64,000 bases of DNA from Sphaerosporella brunnea (lineage: Eukaryota; Ascomycota; Pezizomycetes; Pezizales; Pyronemataceae), in assembly GCA_008704415.1 (NCBI GenBank), contig VXIS01000228.1:16211-80210 (forward strand). Direction: 5' to 3'. Below are positions 44,453 to 55,825 of the stretch, piece after piece. A program made the translations under genes and the position numbers. The notes below the pieces were generated by a model, which saw only the letters and a list, made by a program, of their open reading frames with translations, was not told the origin of the DNA and searched no databases. Within the stretch, counting starts at the first letter, position 1, and every line of letters begins with the position of its first letter.

Positions 44453-45437
44453 ATGGCCTCCTACCAACAGCCCCCCTTCTATTCAGCCCCCGGCCCTCAA
44501 TTCCCTCCCACCCCGAATCCGCAGCACGATGAGTTCTCGCTGGTATACCACCCAGCCCTCGAGGAAGAATAAAAGCTGGCCATAGCTAATCCCAGAAAGC
44601 AGCCCTATTACGACGCCTCGTTCGGTTTCGGTAACCCGTTCGATCTCGGTGGTGGCTCGCTGCCTCCACAGGGCCATTCACCACCGTTGGGAGGTGGCGA
44701 CAGTAGCAGCAGCACGCGGGGCGGCCGGGGTTCCAGCGAAGAAAAAGAACTGACGCCGGGGCAGCGACGACGGAAGGAGCAGAACCGGGCAGCGTAGCGC
44801 CCCCCTCTCCTTTCCCCTCCACCCTCTAGTATCTAACCTCTGGTGTAGACAACGAGCGTTCCGCGAACGCAAAGAGCGACACGTGAAGGAGCTCGAAAGC
44901 CGACTAGCATCCCTGGAGCAAGCAAATTCTCGTGCCGTAGCCGAAAACGACAAGCTGAAGGAGCAGTTGGAGAAGACGCGACTCGAAAATCGCTTGCTTC
45001 ACGAGAACACCCTGAGGTCTAATGGTGGTGCAGGTGGGGTGGAAGTCGTAGGGCCTATGGCCTTCAAACCCTTGGACCCAGATACCCTCCAGGTCGCTGG
45101 CGTGGCTGGTCCAAGCATCCCTCCCGCAAAGTTCACCTCCCCGATCTTTGGCCAACATCCGAACCGCGGTCCCATCCATCGAATCACTACTTCTCCCGGC
45201 ACCGGCGAGAGGCTACTCGGCGCCGGCGCTGCTTGGGATCTCATTGTCTGCCACCCCCTCTATGAGCAGGGCCTCGTCGATATAGGTGATATCTCGGAGC
45301 GACTCAAGCATCTTGCCCGCTGCGATGGCCAGGGCCCTGTATTCGAGGAGAGCATCATCCTGGACGCCATTCATGCCAGCAGTGGGAGCGGACGCGATGA
45401 ATTGCTGGTCTATACATGCTCAGGGAGTGGGTATTAA
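44453..45437 (+). CDS. PAP1/AP-1-like bZIP transcription factor
   Basis: Three exons (44453-44532, 44596-44793, 44849-45437) give 288 residues. The DNA-binding basic region spans the second splice: GQRRRKEQNRAA joined to QRAFRERKERHVKELESRLA. NRAAQRAFRERKE is the Pap1/Yap-type NxxAQxxFR signature. A leucine zipper follows (LEQANSRAVAENDKLKEQLE). The C-terminal domain, GAGAAWDLIVCHPLYEQGLV then ISERLKHLARCDGQGPVF, is conserved in many Aspergillus-type bZIP regulators; it contains two Cys but not the full cCRD of Yap1. It is likely a nuclear stress or metabolic regulator. The first splice (donor GTTCTC, 63 bases) is tentative: without it the frame stops at 44572. Confidence 0.8.
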
Positions 45438-46338
45438 TCCCTGCGTCAGGGTGTCGGTGGATGCCATGCTGTTTTGCGTATTGGTGTTGCTGGAGATTTG
45501 GCGTATATTGTGCTTGATTTGATTTTTTGGACCTGTGAGTTAACTAATTTGTGGGCTGCTTCTTGCCTTGGATTTTGTTTTTGATGACTCCCTTTTGGTT
45601 TTCAGGATTCTTTTCCACACCCCTTCTCCCTGTACACAACAAAAAGGGTTCTTTCTAACGCCCCCCACTTGCATATTATGCAACACCTCTCCATTGAAGA
45701 ACGGAAGGCCTTTCCTACCATACTTCACTTATATTCACGCGCATGGCCCTTGCTTAAAATGGGGCTGTGCAGACCTTTTTGTCTCGCAGCACTCAATCTA
45801 CCTAATCTCCGGAGACCCGTGCATATCCGTTGAGTGGAGGGAGCAGCTTCACTCACTCTTCATCTTTGGTGGTTTACATTCTCACTTGTCTACATATATA
45901 TGTCAACGGCTATTATGCTCGGTCCCGTCAAAGTTGACGAGTCTACGATACACCCCCAGTTTCATGTCTAGATATTCAGCGTCCCCCCCCCCCCCGCCAA
46001 AAAAAATAAATAAAATAATAATTCCAGAGTGATTGATCATGATACTTCAGTCCTCAACCCCATCAATGTGCCCTTCCGCTGAAGGAAGCAATCAAACGAA
46101 GAAAGGCTCGATGCTATGCCAGACTGAAGAAGATTGAGTCTGGAGTAGGTAGTAAGGTGTAGACCCGGTTGGCTCCGATAGAAGTTTGCTCTTTCAGATA
46201 GTTATGCCAATTCCAGCGCGAACCTCTAGCTACGTAGGTTCCAAGGGGAGGCCCGACAGATCGGGCTATAGAGGGGCTTAAAGTATACTTGTATTTTGAG
46301 ACAGCTCGAAGCTTCTTTCACTCAAGAATGCTGAGGGG
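45438..46338. other. 3' region between bZIP and acetyl-CoA transporter genes
   Basis: T/C-rich sequence with a C-run near 45985. No gene seen. Confidence 0.45.
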
Positions 46339-46426
46339 TACCGGTACTAAGGCAATGTGGCAAAGTCACTGCGCTCCGTGGGGAAGTCACTCAGCCACGT
46401 TGCCTTATTACCGACATAATACGGTA
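46339..46426. mobile_element. Hairpin MITE, family 1, copy 5 (short)
   Basis: 88 bases from TACCGGTACTAAGGCAATGT to CGTTGCCTTATTACCGACAT then AATACGGTA. Internal AAAGTCACTGCGCTCCGTGG and AAGTCACTCAGCC are the same units as copy 1, one unit fewer. It ends 141 bases beyond the stop of the acetyl-CoA transporter gene, probably in or near its 3' UTR. Confidence 0.75.
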
Positions 46427-46566
46427 GGTAACAGACATAAACATTAGGGGTACCGTAGACTTTACCTCGCGAGAAGGGCCGAGCACAATGGCCGATATAT
46501 CAACCCCAAAATCAATTATATCTCTAAATAAAGTACAGCCACTTCGCCTACCTCCCTCCTCCGACT

Positions 46567-48687
46567 CTATGTTCTATCGTACTCTCTCCAACTCCGCAAA
46601 GGTAGCGCACTGAGCCGCGTGGCGACTGGCTTGATATATGCCCAGAATGTGACGACGCCGATGATGATGCACAGCACGTTCGTGACGTAGTATCCATCCC
46701 TTTCCACGTTGCAGGTGCCGCCCAGGTCCGTGCAAATGTGCTTATCCTGCTCGAGGGCGCAACTGAACGGGTCGAACGGGGTTGTAGCTGTACTATTCGG
46801 CGTGCACGTCGCCTGAGTGAACACATCAACCAGTTTGAGCACGAAGATGCGGGGCAAAGTTCCGCCGAGGTTTGAGACGCTGTTTTCCAACTGTCAGACT
46901 AGAGAGCGGAAGAAAGTGAGGAAAGGGGATACAAACGTGGCAAGCAGGGTCATATAAGTACCGCCGATTTCCGGGTCCGAAATCTTTGCGTGGAAGGCCG
47001 ATATGGCGACAAACATGACAGTCATTGTAAAGGTGGAGAATATGTGTTCGGCGATGACGACGAGGAGGTACCAGCTCCCAACCACGCGGTCGGCGGGGAA
47101 TATCGACACAGTGACCTGGGCCAGGACCGCGGCGAGCAGACGACCCATGAACCCCCACATCCACAGCTGCATCGGCGGAAAGTATGCGCACCATTTACCC
47201 GCGTAGTATCCCAGCGTGATCTCGAACGGGAAATCAATCAGAACGGTCAGTGCCATGTCTTCCTTCGAGAACCCCTTGTCCAGGAGCTTCAGGTTGGTCA
47301 CAGCATCGTTGGCCTGGAATCCAATTTTGGAGATCAGGTGGAGTATCACGAAGGATTGGATGTCTGCACTGAGAGTGAGTGCCACGGGCGCCTAATTGAG
47401 GACGGGGACGGGGGGTAGAGTAAGGCACACGTTTGAGCTTGAGGACCTTCCACATGGTCTGATAGACGCTGAAGATGCCGTCGCGGTTGTTTGTTTTCTC
47501 TTCCCTCTTGAAAACGGCCAGACCGATTGTGACTACAAGGTAAGCCAAACCCCAGAATTGCATGTAGCCGCCGAGAGTCCACAGGCCGACTTCGAGCGGC
47601 TCTTTGCGGAACCATCGGTTAGAAAAGTCTTTAGAGCTGAATGCGAGAAAGACAGTAGACGAGAGGAACTGGCCAGCGGTGAGTCCCACTGTTTGAGCAG
47701 TCGATGCATAGGAGAGATTCTCAGGGGAGATCAGTGTCAACGCCCAACCTATGCAGATGCGGTGTTAGTTTATAGGCAGTGCCCAGACCAGGTAGCGATT
47801 GTGCGATATCAATGCAGATCCGGGGGAGGGAGATAGAGCTGACATGTGGCGATAATGCTCAGATCTGGACGAAATAAATGAAAGGAAAAACAGAGGAACA
47901 TACCGTCCACGGCGATGTCCTGCGTCGCGCAAAGCATAACCAAACAAAAGAATACCCATGTAAAGAAATACAACTCGCGATTCGCCTCCTCCATCAGCTT
48001 CTGCGCCTGCCCTCCTAGCCACAGCAACATCACCGCGCTGGCCGTCTGCACGGGGACGATCCAGCTCTTGCGCCTGCCCATTTTGGGCGTCCAGATCGCA
48101 TCCACTATCGGCGACCACAGCAGCTTCATCGAATACGGATACGAGGCGAGCGTGAACACACCGATCTCACCGTAAGACAAGTTCGATTTGAGCAAGAACG
48201 GCACCGACCCCATTGCGAGGCCCATCGGCACGCCCTGGAGGAAGTAGAGCAGCACCAGCAAGAAGAAGTTGTGGCGGTCCTTCGGCGACAATGCCATGAG
48301 CGATGCCGACGCAGGCTTGTTCGCATCGTGGTCGTCGTCGAGTGTGAACGATTCGCGCTCGAGCAGGAGCTCCGCTTGCTGCTCTGACGAAGCCGCGCCA
48401 TTGCTGTCCAGAGAGTGATGCCCGGGCTTTCGTCGGAATTCTACCGAGGAATTCATTGTCGCCTTGTCCCTTTTGCTGGTTGATACGGAGCCGTTTGTAG
48501 CAGCTGCTCCTCCTCGTCGGCTGCGGGTCATGCTCCCCGAATCTGCACTATCGTCAGTGTCGTACACGATGTCTTGGTCGTCCGCTTGTTCAGACGCGCG
48601 TAGGAGTTGGAGCTCGACGTCCGGATCGTTGAAGGAGTTGTGGTGGTCTGCAATGGATGCGGGGTGGATGAGAGGACTGGCAGACAT
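46567..48687 (-). CDS. Acetyl-CoA transporter (AT-1 / SLC33A1 family)
   Basis: Four exons (47904-48687, 47431-47748, 46933-47363, 46567-46890), introns of 155, 67 and 42 bases, 618 residues. A 130-residue acidic N-terminus precedes the MFS-like membrane domain: FFLLVLLYFLQGVPMGLAMG, MKLLWSPIVDAIW, CATQDIAVDGWALTL, and KLKHIQSFVILHLISKIGFQ with ANDAVTNLKLL. The last two are hallmark motifs of this family and are restored exactly by splicing. Later FEITLGYYAGKW and SVSNLGGTLPRIFVLKLVD, then a Cys-rich lumenal loop (CTPNSTATTPFDPFSC) and a final helix. The protein imports acetyl-CoA into the ER/Golgi lumen, where it feeds lysine acetylation or sialic-acid-type O-acetylation. Intron 1 is long for this gene. 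Confidence 0.92.
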
Positions 48688-49372
48688 GCACAGCACAAGC
48701 CAGCTATAGTTCTTTTCTATTATGACTGGTAAAACGAGTGATAAATGGGCGGAGGCGAGCTCTTCCTTCTACCTAATGATAGGCAAAGAACGAACGAAAG
48801 ACCGAAGCTGCAGCTCTCGGTGTTGGTAGGTATCTTGTAAGCGGAGACGGCGGTGCGGGCAGGGCAGTCCAGGCTCTCCTGCAACACCAGAAGAGAAAAA
48901 AGGCTAGGGACGCGTTACGTGTCCTCAAACAGATGCGCGCTGATTAGATTAGATAATTAAGGGGGAGATAGATTGAAGAGATTAGATGACATTGAAGCAC
49001 AAAATATCACTCTTGAGGACGACGTCCAACTGATGCAATCAACATGTCCATAATGCTCGAACATAAGCAGTAGAAGTGCTAGAAGAACACGTCGACCGTT
49101 GCGCCGTTCTATAGTCATAACGAAAACCCAACAAGCAAAACCCAACAAACTGAGAACATACAGATCCCAACAAATGATAGAACCATCATAAAACGTGCGA
49201 ATAAAGAAAAGAGAGGGGGGGGGGTCACGAGGATGGTGACGAGAGAAAGAATGAAGAGACACATGACACGAAATGAGAATCCCACTAAAATCATTCCGAA
49301 GAGACATAAACACCAGAGAATAAAGGAAAAACAAGGAGAAATATCGACTCTAATGTTCATTTTACGGGCTGG
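48688..49372. other. Upstream of transporter gene, downstream of BDM-1 gene
   Basis: About 685 bases. Frames at 48957-49360 on the minus strand are Phe/Leu-rich and follow T-rich sequence; not supported. A G-run at 49214-49224. Confidence 0.45.
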
Positions 49373-50431
49373 TCAATCTTTGTGCAGGACGTTGGCTCTA
49401 TGCGTTGGTTAGCCACCAAATCTCTCTCGGCTGGCAGCTGATAAGAATGGGGACGAAGGCATACCTTCGGAGAACCAGCTCCAAGCTGTCGGGACTGAGA
49501 TTGCGTCCAGGGGGAATCTCATCGACGATCCGCATGATGTTGGCGAAGAGCTCGCCGCCCTTGTATGCGAGTACCGCAGGAACGACCGACGCCTCCATTT
49601 CAGCTTCGACGTGGTGCAGCTTCACGAACCGGGTTGTTGCGTATCTTCGACAAAGGGTGTTGAGGCAATCTTCGACAAACGTCGATTCGTCCGACTGAAT
49701 ACATTGAACAAGCATCAGCAACCACAGAATGCCGGATGATTGGAGCCGGCGGCTAAACAGGGCTGACGGGCGGAGTAGGAAGGGTAGGCACCTCATCATT
49801 GTAGATAGTAACGACGACAATCGTCTCGGATGACACCTTCTCGACCGCGTCCAGGTAGCCCGCAGCGTCGACCTTCTCCACGCGCCCATACTTCCTCTTG
49901 CTTGGAGATTGCCGTCGTTGTGTCGCTATGCCAGTCCTCAACTCTTGCATCCGGTTCTTGCGCCATGTGCGCACGAATTCTTCGTCCTCCCCGCTTTCCG
50001 GGTCACTGGCATTCGCGTTGAGCGGAGCTCGAGGGTCGAGGTCGGTTGGCGGAACGTAACCGGCAAAGGTGGTGTCTGCCGCCCTTGATTGTTTGCGGGT
50101 CTGCCGGCGAGCCGTTTCGAAGGAGGTCGCATCAGCTATGACGCCCTTGACACCCTGTGCGCATTCAATCAGTTCGGGAACACAGGTAGAGAGAGTGTGT
50201 GGAGGGCTGGTGAAGATGTACAGTTTGATGTGAACCACCGGTAAGTCTCGACGAGAATTTGAGGAAAGCCATATCGTTGGGGCCGGTGCCGGGTATCACG
50301 TAGTCTTCGTGGTCCGAAATATCGACGTCAGTTGCGTTGCTGTCGATTTCGCTTTTCTCGTCTTCCGAGTCGCCTCGATCCTCGGGATGGCGGCGAGAGG
50401 CCTCATCTATAACGGGGGCGAAAGTGTCCAT
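49373..50431 (-). CDS. Phosducin-like protein, PhLP1/BDM-1 class
   Basis: Four exons (50222-50431, 49792-50154, 49465-49694, 49373-49397), introns of 67, 97 and 67 bases, 275 residues. Conserved parts: HQTGVKGVIADATSFE across the first splice (the NTGVKGVI motif near the N-terminus of fungal PhLP1), EEFVRTWRKNRMQEL, RKYGRVEKVDAAGYLDAVEK and TIVVVTIYNDE joined to SDESTFVEDCL. The thioredoxin-like end is VPAVLAYKGGELFANIMRIV. The closest described protein is BDM-1 of the chestnut blight fungus, a positive regulator of G-beta/gamma signalling, and PhLP1 proteins help CCT assemble G-beta-gamma. The last exon codes only seven residues and the stop. It lies 9 kb from the PLP2-class paralogue on the other strand. 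Confidence 0.85.
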
Positions 50432-52368
50432 TCTTGTTGAGGATCGCTGATGTGATGAAGGGGGGTGTGGGCGGGGGAGATGTGTGTGTGTGTCAGTTTG
50501 GCGGATGGAGATATGGGGGCCGGTATGTGCCTGGGCTGTTCAGGAGCAGGGTTGTTTTGGAATGTGAGGGCTAGCCAGGTGTAGTACATTTACTAAGTAA
50601 AGTACGTTTGTCAGCGGAGAGCTCCCTTCCATTTCGTGATCACCATGTGGGATTCAGAAACCAGAAAGCGACGGCTTCAAAGCTTTTTGGATACTGAAAT
50701 ATCTACTTAGTAGAACTGACCGAAACACAAGTAATAGGTACATACTTCTTAAGTCAACGTTCTAGCCATGGAACATGTATGTCACTCAGAAACCACAGAA
50801 ACCTCCGCATGCGCACGCATACGTTTGTGTGGTAGATTAAAACCTAACCTTGGCTTATGCCTGCTGATCGATGCCTTGAGGGCTCAAGTATGCGAATCCG
50901 ATGGATGCATGTGTCTAGAGTAGGCATTCTACAATACACTTCCCAGTCTCAGCATCTTACAGCCTTCAGGCCGTAGGTACTTACGGTAGAAGAGGTAGTA
51001 GACCACGAGCGAGCGACGGAAAACTAATGTTGCGTTCTATAATTAATTACCGAGCAACAACGGAGATCTGCCGTACGGACGGTCCGGCCGGCGTTATAGG
51101 CTAAAATAGATGGCCTGGTCTGGTTCCTGAAACCTCAAACTGGTGTTTTAGGTTGATGGGTTTTGCTGCTGCGGCTACAGAAACAGGAAACCCTAAGCTT
51201 TGGGTCGTTCGATGCGTTTCTGAGATCTACCTGGAGAATGAGGAGGGCCGAGGTTTGCGCAGGGCGGTGGATTCGGTATAAGCTGCCCTGCCAGCCTTGT
51301 CTGCTCTACATACCTACTAAGTGCTAGCAGGTATGTACTCTAGGGATGTTTATGCAGATGCCAGACATTTGCTTTCTTATACCTACCCGCCTGTTGCTGC
51401 GCGCGCTTCCCGAACGGAAATGGTGGCAATTTGTTTCTTGAACGAAAGCGAAGAGAAGATAAACGACTTTGGCTGGACAGCTGCAGGCTGGGCCTTGAAC
51501 CAGTAGGTATTCGGCTGAAGCTCAGGCTTACACATGCAACTGCAGCAGCTATTCTTGGACACGACGTCGGGGAAGATCCATGAACGAACTGGTGAAGTAT
51601 CCGCCTACATGGTTTGAGATGGCTTAAACGAAGACCGCTGAGTACTAAACCGATGCTCGCTGTGGTCTCCGTCGACGATCATCGAGCGAGAGTGACGGTG
51701 GTCTTCACCGCCATCGTCCTGTTTCGCAAAAAGTAGATTGTAAGGCGACATCATCCCGTGCCTGCATCAGATGTAATTTGCTCAATACCGCACTTTATTC
51801 CCGCGTGGCTGCTTCCGTGGCTTTCTGCGTTCTTTCGCGGAGCCTTGTCCGGACCAAATTCAAAGAAGCGGACGTCCGAACATCCGGCTGGTTTATCGAT
51901 GAAGACATAGAGACGATACGTGCTGGAATAACTTCCAAACGTCATGATGCATGTACTCTATACATCGGTTCCAAAGAGAAATAATTGTCCACTGGAAGTG
52001 AGGCCGCAGGTGGCGACTGATACCTGCCTGACACAGGCCCGGAAACCACAAGGCGTAGAGCCAGGTACGTATTATAGGCTACAGATTGCTCTTGCCCTCT
52101 TGCGCTCACGGTACTATCTAGGAGTTTTACAGCCAAATCACTCACTTTTCACCACCTCACCAAAAATCACCATTTGGTCCAAAAAATTGATCGCTGACCG
52201 GGAAAGTAGAAAAAACATGCAATTCAATCTCCGAAGAATCTGAAAAAAAAAAGGAGCAAAATTGGAGGTGCTATGAGCTGGAAGGAAGGCGATTTCCCCA
52301 TACAAAAAGTGACTTCTAAACTGCCTTTGCGCACTCCGCTAGCTCGATACCCAACACAAACACCTTTT
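50432..52368. other. Gene-free stretch
   Basis: About 1.9 kb upstream of the BDM-1-like gene. A GTGTGTGTGT run near 50480. Only short frames elsewhere, none with family features. Confidence 0.45.
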
Positions 52369-52373
52369 TTTGT

Positions 52374-52428
<55 letters not shown>

Positions 52429-52438
52429 TTATTTATTA
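52369..52438. repeat. (TTTA)n microsatellite
   Basis: About 16 uninterrupted TTTA units. It creates an artificial FIYL-repeat frame that is not a protein. Confidence 0.95.
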
Positions 52439-53577
52439 TTCCTTGCGGCATGCAGCCTTTCGGCTAGCCATATGGAGGTGAAAGAAGACGCAGTACAAAA
52501 CAAAAGCAAACGCGCGGGACAGTAAACACAGTAAATCATTCATATGTGGCCTCAACCTCTCGGCCTTCCGTGGGGTTTTTCGTCGGTGGTAAGGAATCGG
52601 GTTCCCAGCGCGCGCAGGTACCTTTTTTTCTCAATATGCCGCCAGAAATAAAGATTTCAGATAGTTATTTAGCTTTCCGTATGGCGGAGCAAATTTATAA
52701 ATTGCGTGGTGGTGGTTAGATAGAGGCCTCAACATGGGCACTTTGGTGGTGAAATCGCAAATTTCCCATTCTTTTCGGGGGCTCGTATCAACGCCGACGA
52801 AGGTGGGGTCGCGAGAAAATGCGGTACAGGAGCAACGAGAATCGAAGACTTCCCGCAGCCGTCTAGAAGGGTTTAGAAGGGATCTGGAAGCTTTGAAACC
52901 TTATTTTTCTGGAAAACCGGCCTTCCTTATTCTGCTCAGAGCAGTTTTTTGAGGTTGATCTTGCGAGCCCCATCCTGTCGCCAGCAGCCACCATCAACCC
53001 CGCCATTGGCAGCCCGCCACAATCAAGAATCCCACCACCAGCCATAACCGTGGCGGGTGGTTTCCGATGAGGTTTTTTCAGCCTTTTGACATGCTATTAC
53101 CTCAGAAATTAAAGTACGAAACAGCACCCTTGTTTGTTCTTAGTTGCAGCCTGCCTGGGTGTTTTTGGTGTTCGGCATGGTATTTTAATGGCACCTCGCC
53201 GGCGGGTATACGTATCTATGAAATGTGGTGGTGCACGTGTGTTGCCAGTGCCGGCAACAAAAAAATCAATTTCTATGTCATTTTCACCAAACGCTTTGCG
53301 TCGCACCTTCAATGATTTTAGAGAGTTTGCGACCAGCTAGACCCAAGTTTCCAGATGCAAACAACGGTGACTGTTTTCAACACCACTGTTGAAAGTGGTA
53401 GACGTGTAGGTGTTGAGGCTTAGCCGAAGTAGTGGTGGAGGATGGTGATGGGAAAAGCAATTATTCTATTACTATCTTACAGGCTGATCTAGGTGCGCAT
53501 ATACATCTTATAGCTTCACTAGATATCACTCGGTGATATCCTAAACCCTTATCACACTATCTCACTCGTCCTTATCT
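52439..53577. other. Gene-free stretch with a dispersed repeat arm
   Basis: About 1.1 kb. A 30-base match at 52845-52876 to the inverted repeat at 40893. Otherwise no gene or element recognised. Confidence 0.4.
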
Positions 53578-54237
53578 TTGCCTAGAAAGCCAGTTTCCAA
53601 CATCGTTCAAGCAGAGCACGCTCTCCTGGACACAGGATGGACCACCGAATTCCTCTGGACTCCTGTGCACAAGGACATCCCAGGCAACGAGCAAGCCGAC
53701 AGTTCTGCAAAGGAAGCCGCTAAACGCCAGTCTCCTGTGGAGATCCCCAAGATGCTCAACACCACATCGCTCGCCTACATTGCCAGGCACGTTACGCTGG
53801 CCAAGTGACAAGACTGGGACAAATGGCTCGCTGAGCATTGCCAACCGAAGAGCTATTACAAGGAAGCGAAGGGAAACAGGATCGCCTTCAAGACTAGAAA
53901 GGCCTTGGCGACACGTTTCTTCCAGCTGAGGCTTCAAAAGGCCCCAACCGCTCCATTCGTTTTAAAGACCGAACGCCGCGGGGACGACAAATGTTAGTTT
54001 TGCACCTCCAAGCCAAGTCAGACCATAGACCATCTTTTCAAGACTCGCCGGAAGTGGCGAAAAGAACAAATGACTCCGTGGAGGACGGTGGCGGAGGCCA
54101 CACAAGAGAAGGGAAAGAAGAGGCGGATGACGAATACGTTGGTGAGAGATTTGCTAGCGGATGTCCGATGCACGGAAGCGGTGCTAGTTTTCTTGGACAG
54201 CACAGGCATGGGAATGTGGCCGAATAGGGCTGACTGA
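53578..54237 (+). pseudogene. LINE (non-LTR retrotransposon) relic: RNase H and C-terminal Cys motif
   Basis: One frame runs 660 bases with two nonsense codons (TGA 53806, TAG 53995). The RNase H end reads FLWTPVHKDIPGNEQADSSA with KEAAKRQ, the WVPGHxGIPGNExAD signature of the RNase H domain in Tad-type fungal LINEs. After the second stop, FCTSKPSQTIDHLF fits the CxxC...H zinc knuckle near the end of these proteins. Both stops can arise from TGG by a CpA-to-TpA change on the opposite strand. Only the 3' end of the element is here. Confidence 0.7.
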
Positions 54238-54680
54238 GACTTGACCACCTTTTTCTTTGGTTCCTTCGTTTCCTTTTCACGATACGATTTTCCTTGGTGC
54301 AATATACACTGGTGACGATTTCCTTGATTATTTTCCTTCGGAGGAGCGGGCCCCAGAGTAGGACACGTGCCTAGGGGTGGCGAGGAATCTGTATTTACAT
54401 GTCATGGCCGCAAGCGGCCGAATGCAACATGATTAAAACAAACTAAAAGCCGTGCCAACCCGTGAATTCGCGACCGCCATACTACTTTCCGACGTGCGGT
54501 AACGGTGCTGGGTGACTACACCGCTGGACGACAAGTCATAGATACCGGATCTACTCATCAATATGGATGTAGGGATGTATATAGGTGCGAGTGAGGAGGG
54601 GTGCTGGAACGTAGATAGACCTTGAGGCTCGATCCTCGTTTCCTCCTAATCAACTAACCTGGTGAGGCGTACGGGTTGGT
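54238..54680. other. Spacer
   Basis: About 440 bases after the LINE relic. No gene seen; may contain the LINE 3' tail. Confidence 0.35.
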
Positions 54681-55667
54681 GAATGACCGGGAATCTCAGA
54701 ATCTCGCCTGGGCGGGAGCGGGAGCGGGCGACCCGGGTGGCGAATATCAAAAAGGTTATTTTATGTACTTCAAGTCCGCAGTAAGGTGGTGGGCAAAATG
54801 CCGTCAATTTGCGAATTGTTTGCCTGCCAGCGCCTCGACCTCAAACAATCCTAGCGCTTGCCAGCGGCCTTATCCTGAACAGATCGCCGTGCCTTTTCCC
54901 TGAGAGGGCTATCTGGGGAAGACGATAGACCGCTTGACTTCGGCCCCACCGTATCTTGCCCCCCCCCCCCTTCGACCTCCTCCCCTTCGTCATTTTCGTC
55001 CTCTACTCCCTCCTCATCCCGTTCCGCGTCGCCTACACCGCCTACAAGCTCTTCAAGATACTGCGCTTGCCCTACCTGCCTAGTTTTTTGAGGACGCGAG
55101 CGGGTTCCAGTGAAGGTGCGCTCCCACTCCTCTACCGGCGCTGTGTATACATGGGGCCCTTTCTTTGAGATCCCCGGCGGTGCGTTGGAGCTGTCGCGCC
55201 ATTTGGTAGTACCGGCGGTGGCAGTGAGTTCAAGTTGTGAAGTCGCGGGCAGGGGGGACTTCGGATGAATGCAGAATTTGGCTTAAAAGGGGCAGCATGC
55301 TCGGCGTGCAGAGAAGGGTCTCGGACTGGACCTGCCAGTGGAGACTCAGATGAATGAAGAATTTGACTGAAGGGAGCTGCATGCTCGGTTGAAGGAGGAA
55401 GTTGAATACTTTCGGATCTGCAGCTGCGTGTAGATTGGGGTTGAGACGAGCACAGAATCTGGCCGAGCGAACAGGCGGGCGCATTTGGATGGTGGATTGC
55501 AGCGGGACTGTGAATTGATGACGATAACAGTATATCGCCCTCGGATCGCCGCCACCGGGCATCGTCACAAGTCTGGTCGTCAAAAAAAAATTCGGGCAGT
55601 CAGCCAAGCGAGCGGGACCATGGCCGCCGGGCCAGCCTGGGCGAGATTCTGAGATTCGCGGTCATCC
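54681..55667. mobile_element. Candidate 1-kb inverted-repeat element
   Basis: Left arm GAATGACCGGGAATCTCAGA then ATCTCGCCTGGG; right arm, inverted, GGATGACCGCGAATCTCAGA then ATCTCGCCCAGG. Arms of about 36 bases with three differences. Inside: a hydrophobic coding-like piece at 54968-55110 (PFDLLPFVIFVLYSLLIPFR) after a C-run that looks like a splice acceptor, and a tandem pair of about 40-base units at 55263 and 55351 (GATGAATG.AGAATTTG then GCATGCTCGG). No transposase. Confidence 0.45.
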
Positions 55668-55825
55668 ATTTTGGCGAGTAGATCCGGTACTTGCCCAGAT
55701 ACCAGTTTGCTTGAATTGATAGTCACTATTGGCCCACTTTCGTTTGGCTAAACGTCGTGGATATCAATACCATGGCTCGTTACATGATGCTACGACCGCG
55801 AACAAAAGAGCACGAAACCGCTGGA

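Noticed and set aside
45568..46032. 154-codon frame downstream of the bZIP gene
   Set aside because: Non-ATG start, Phe/Cys/Pro noise, ends in A/C-run sequence; likely 3' UTR.
47392..47428. A 37-base intron in the acetyl-CoA transporter gene
   Set aside because: Too short for this fungus. The alternative 67-base intron (47364-47430) restores the family motif KLKHIQSF.
52273..52467. Frame with repeated FIYL residues
   Set aside because: Translation of the (TTTA)n microsatellite.
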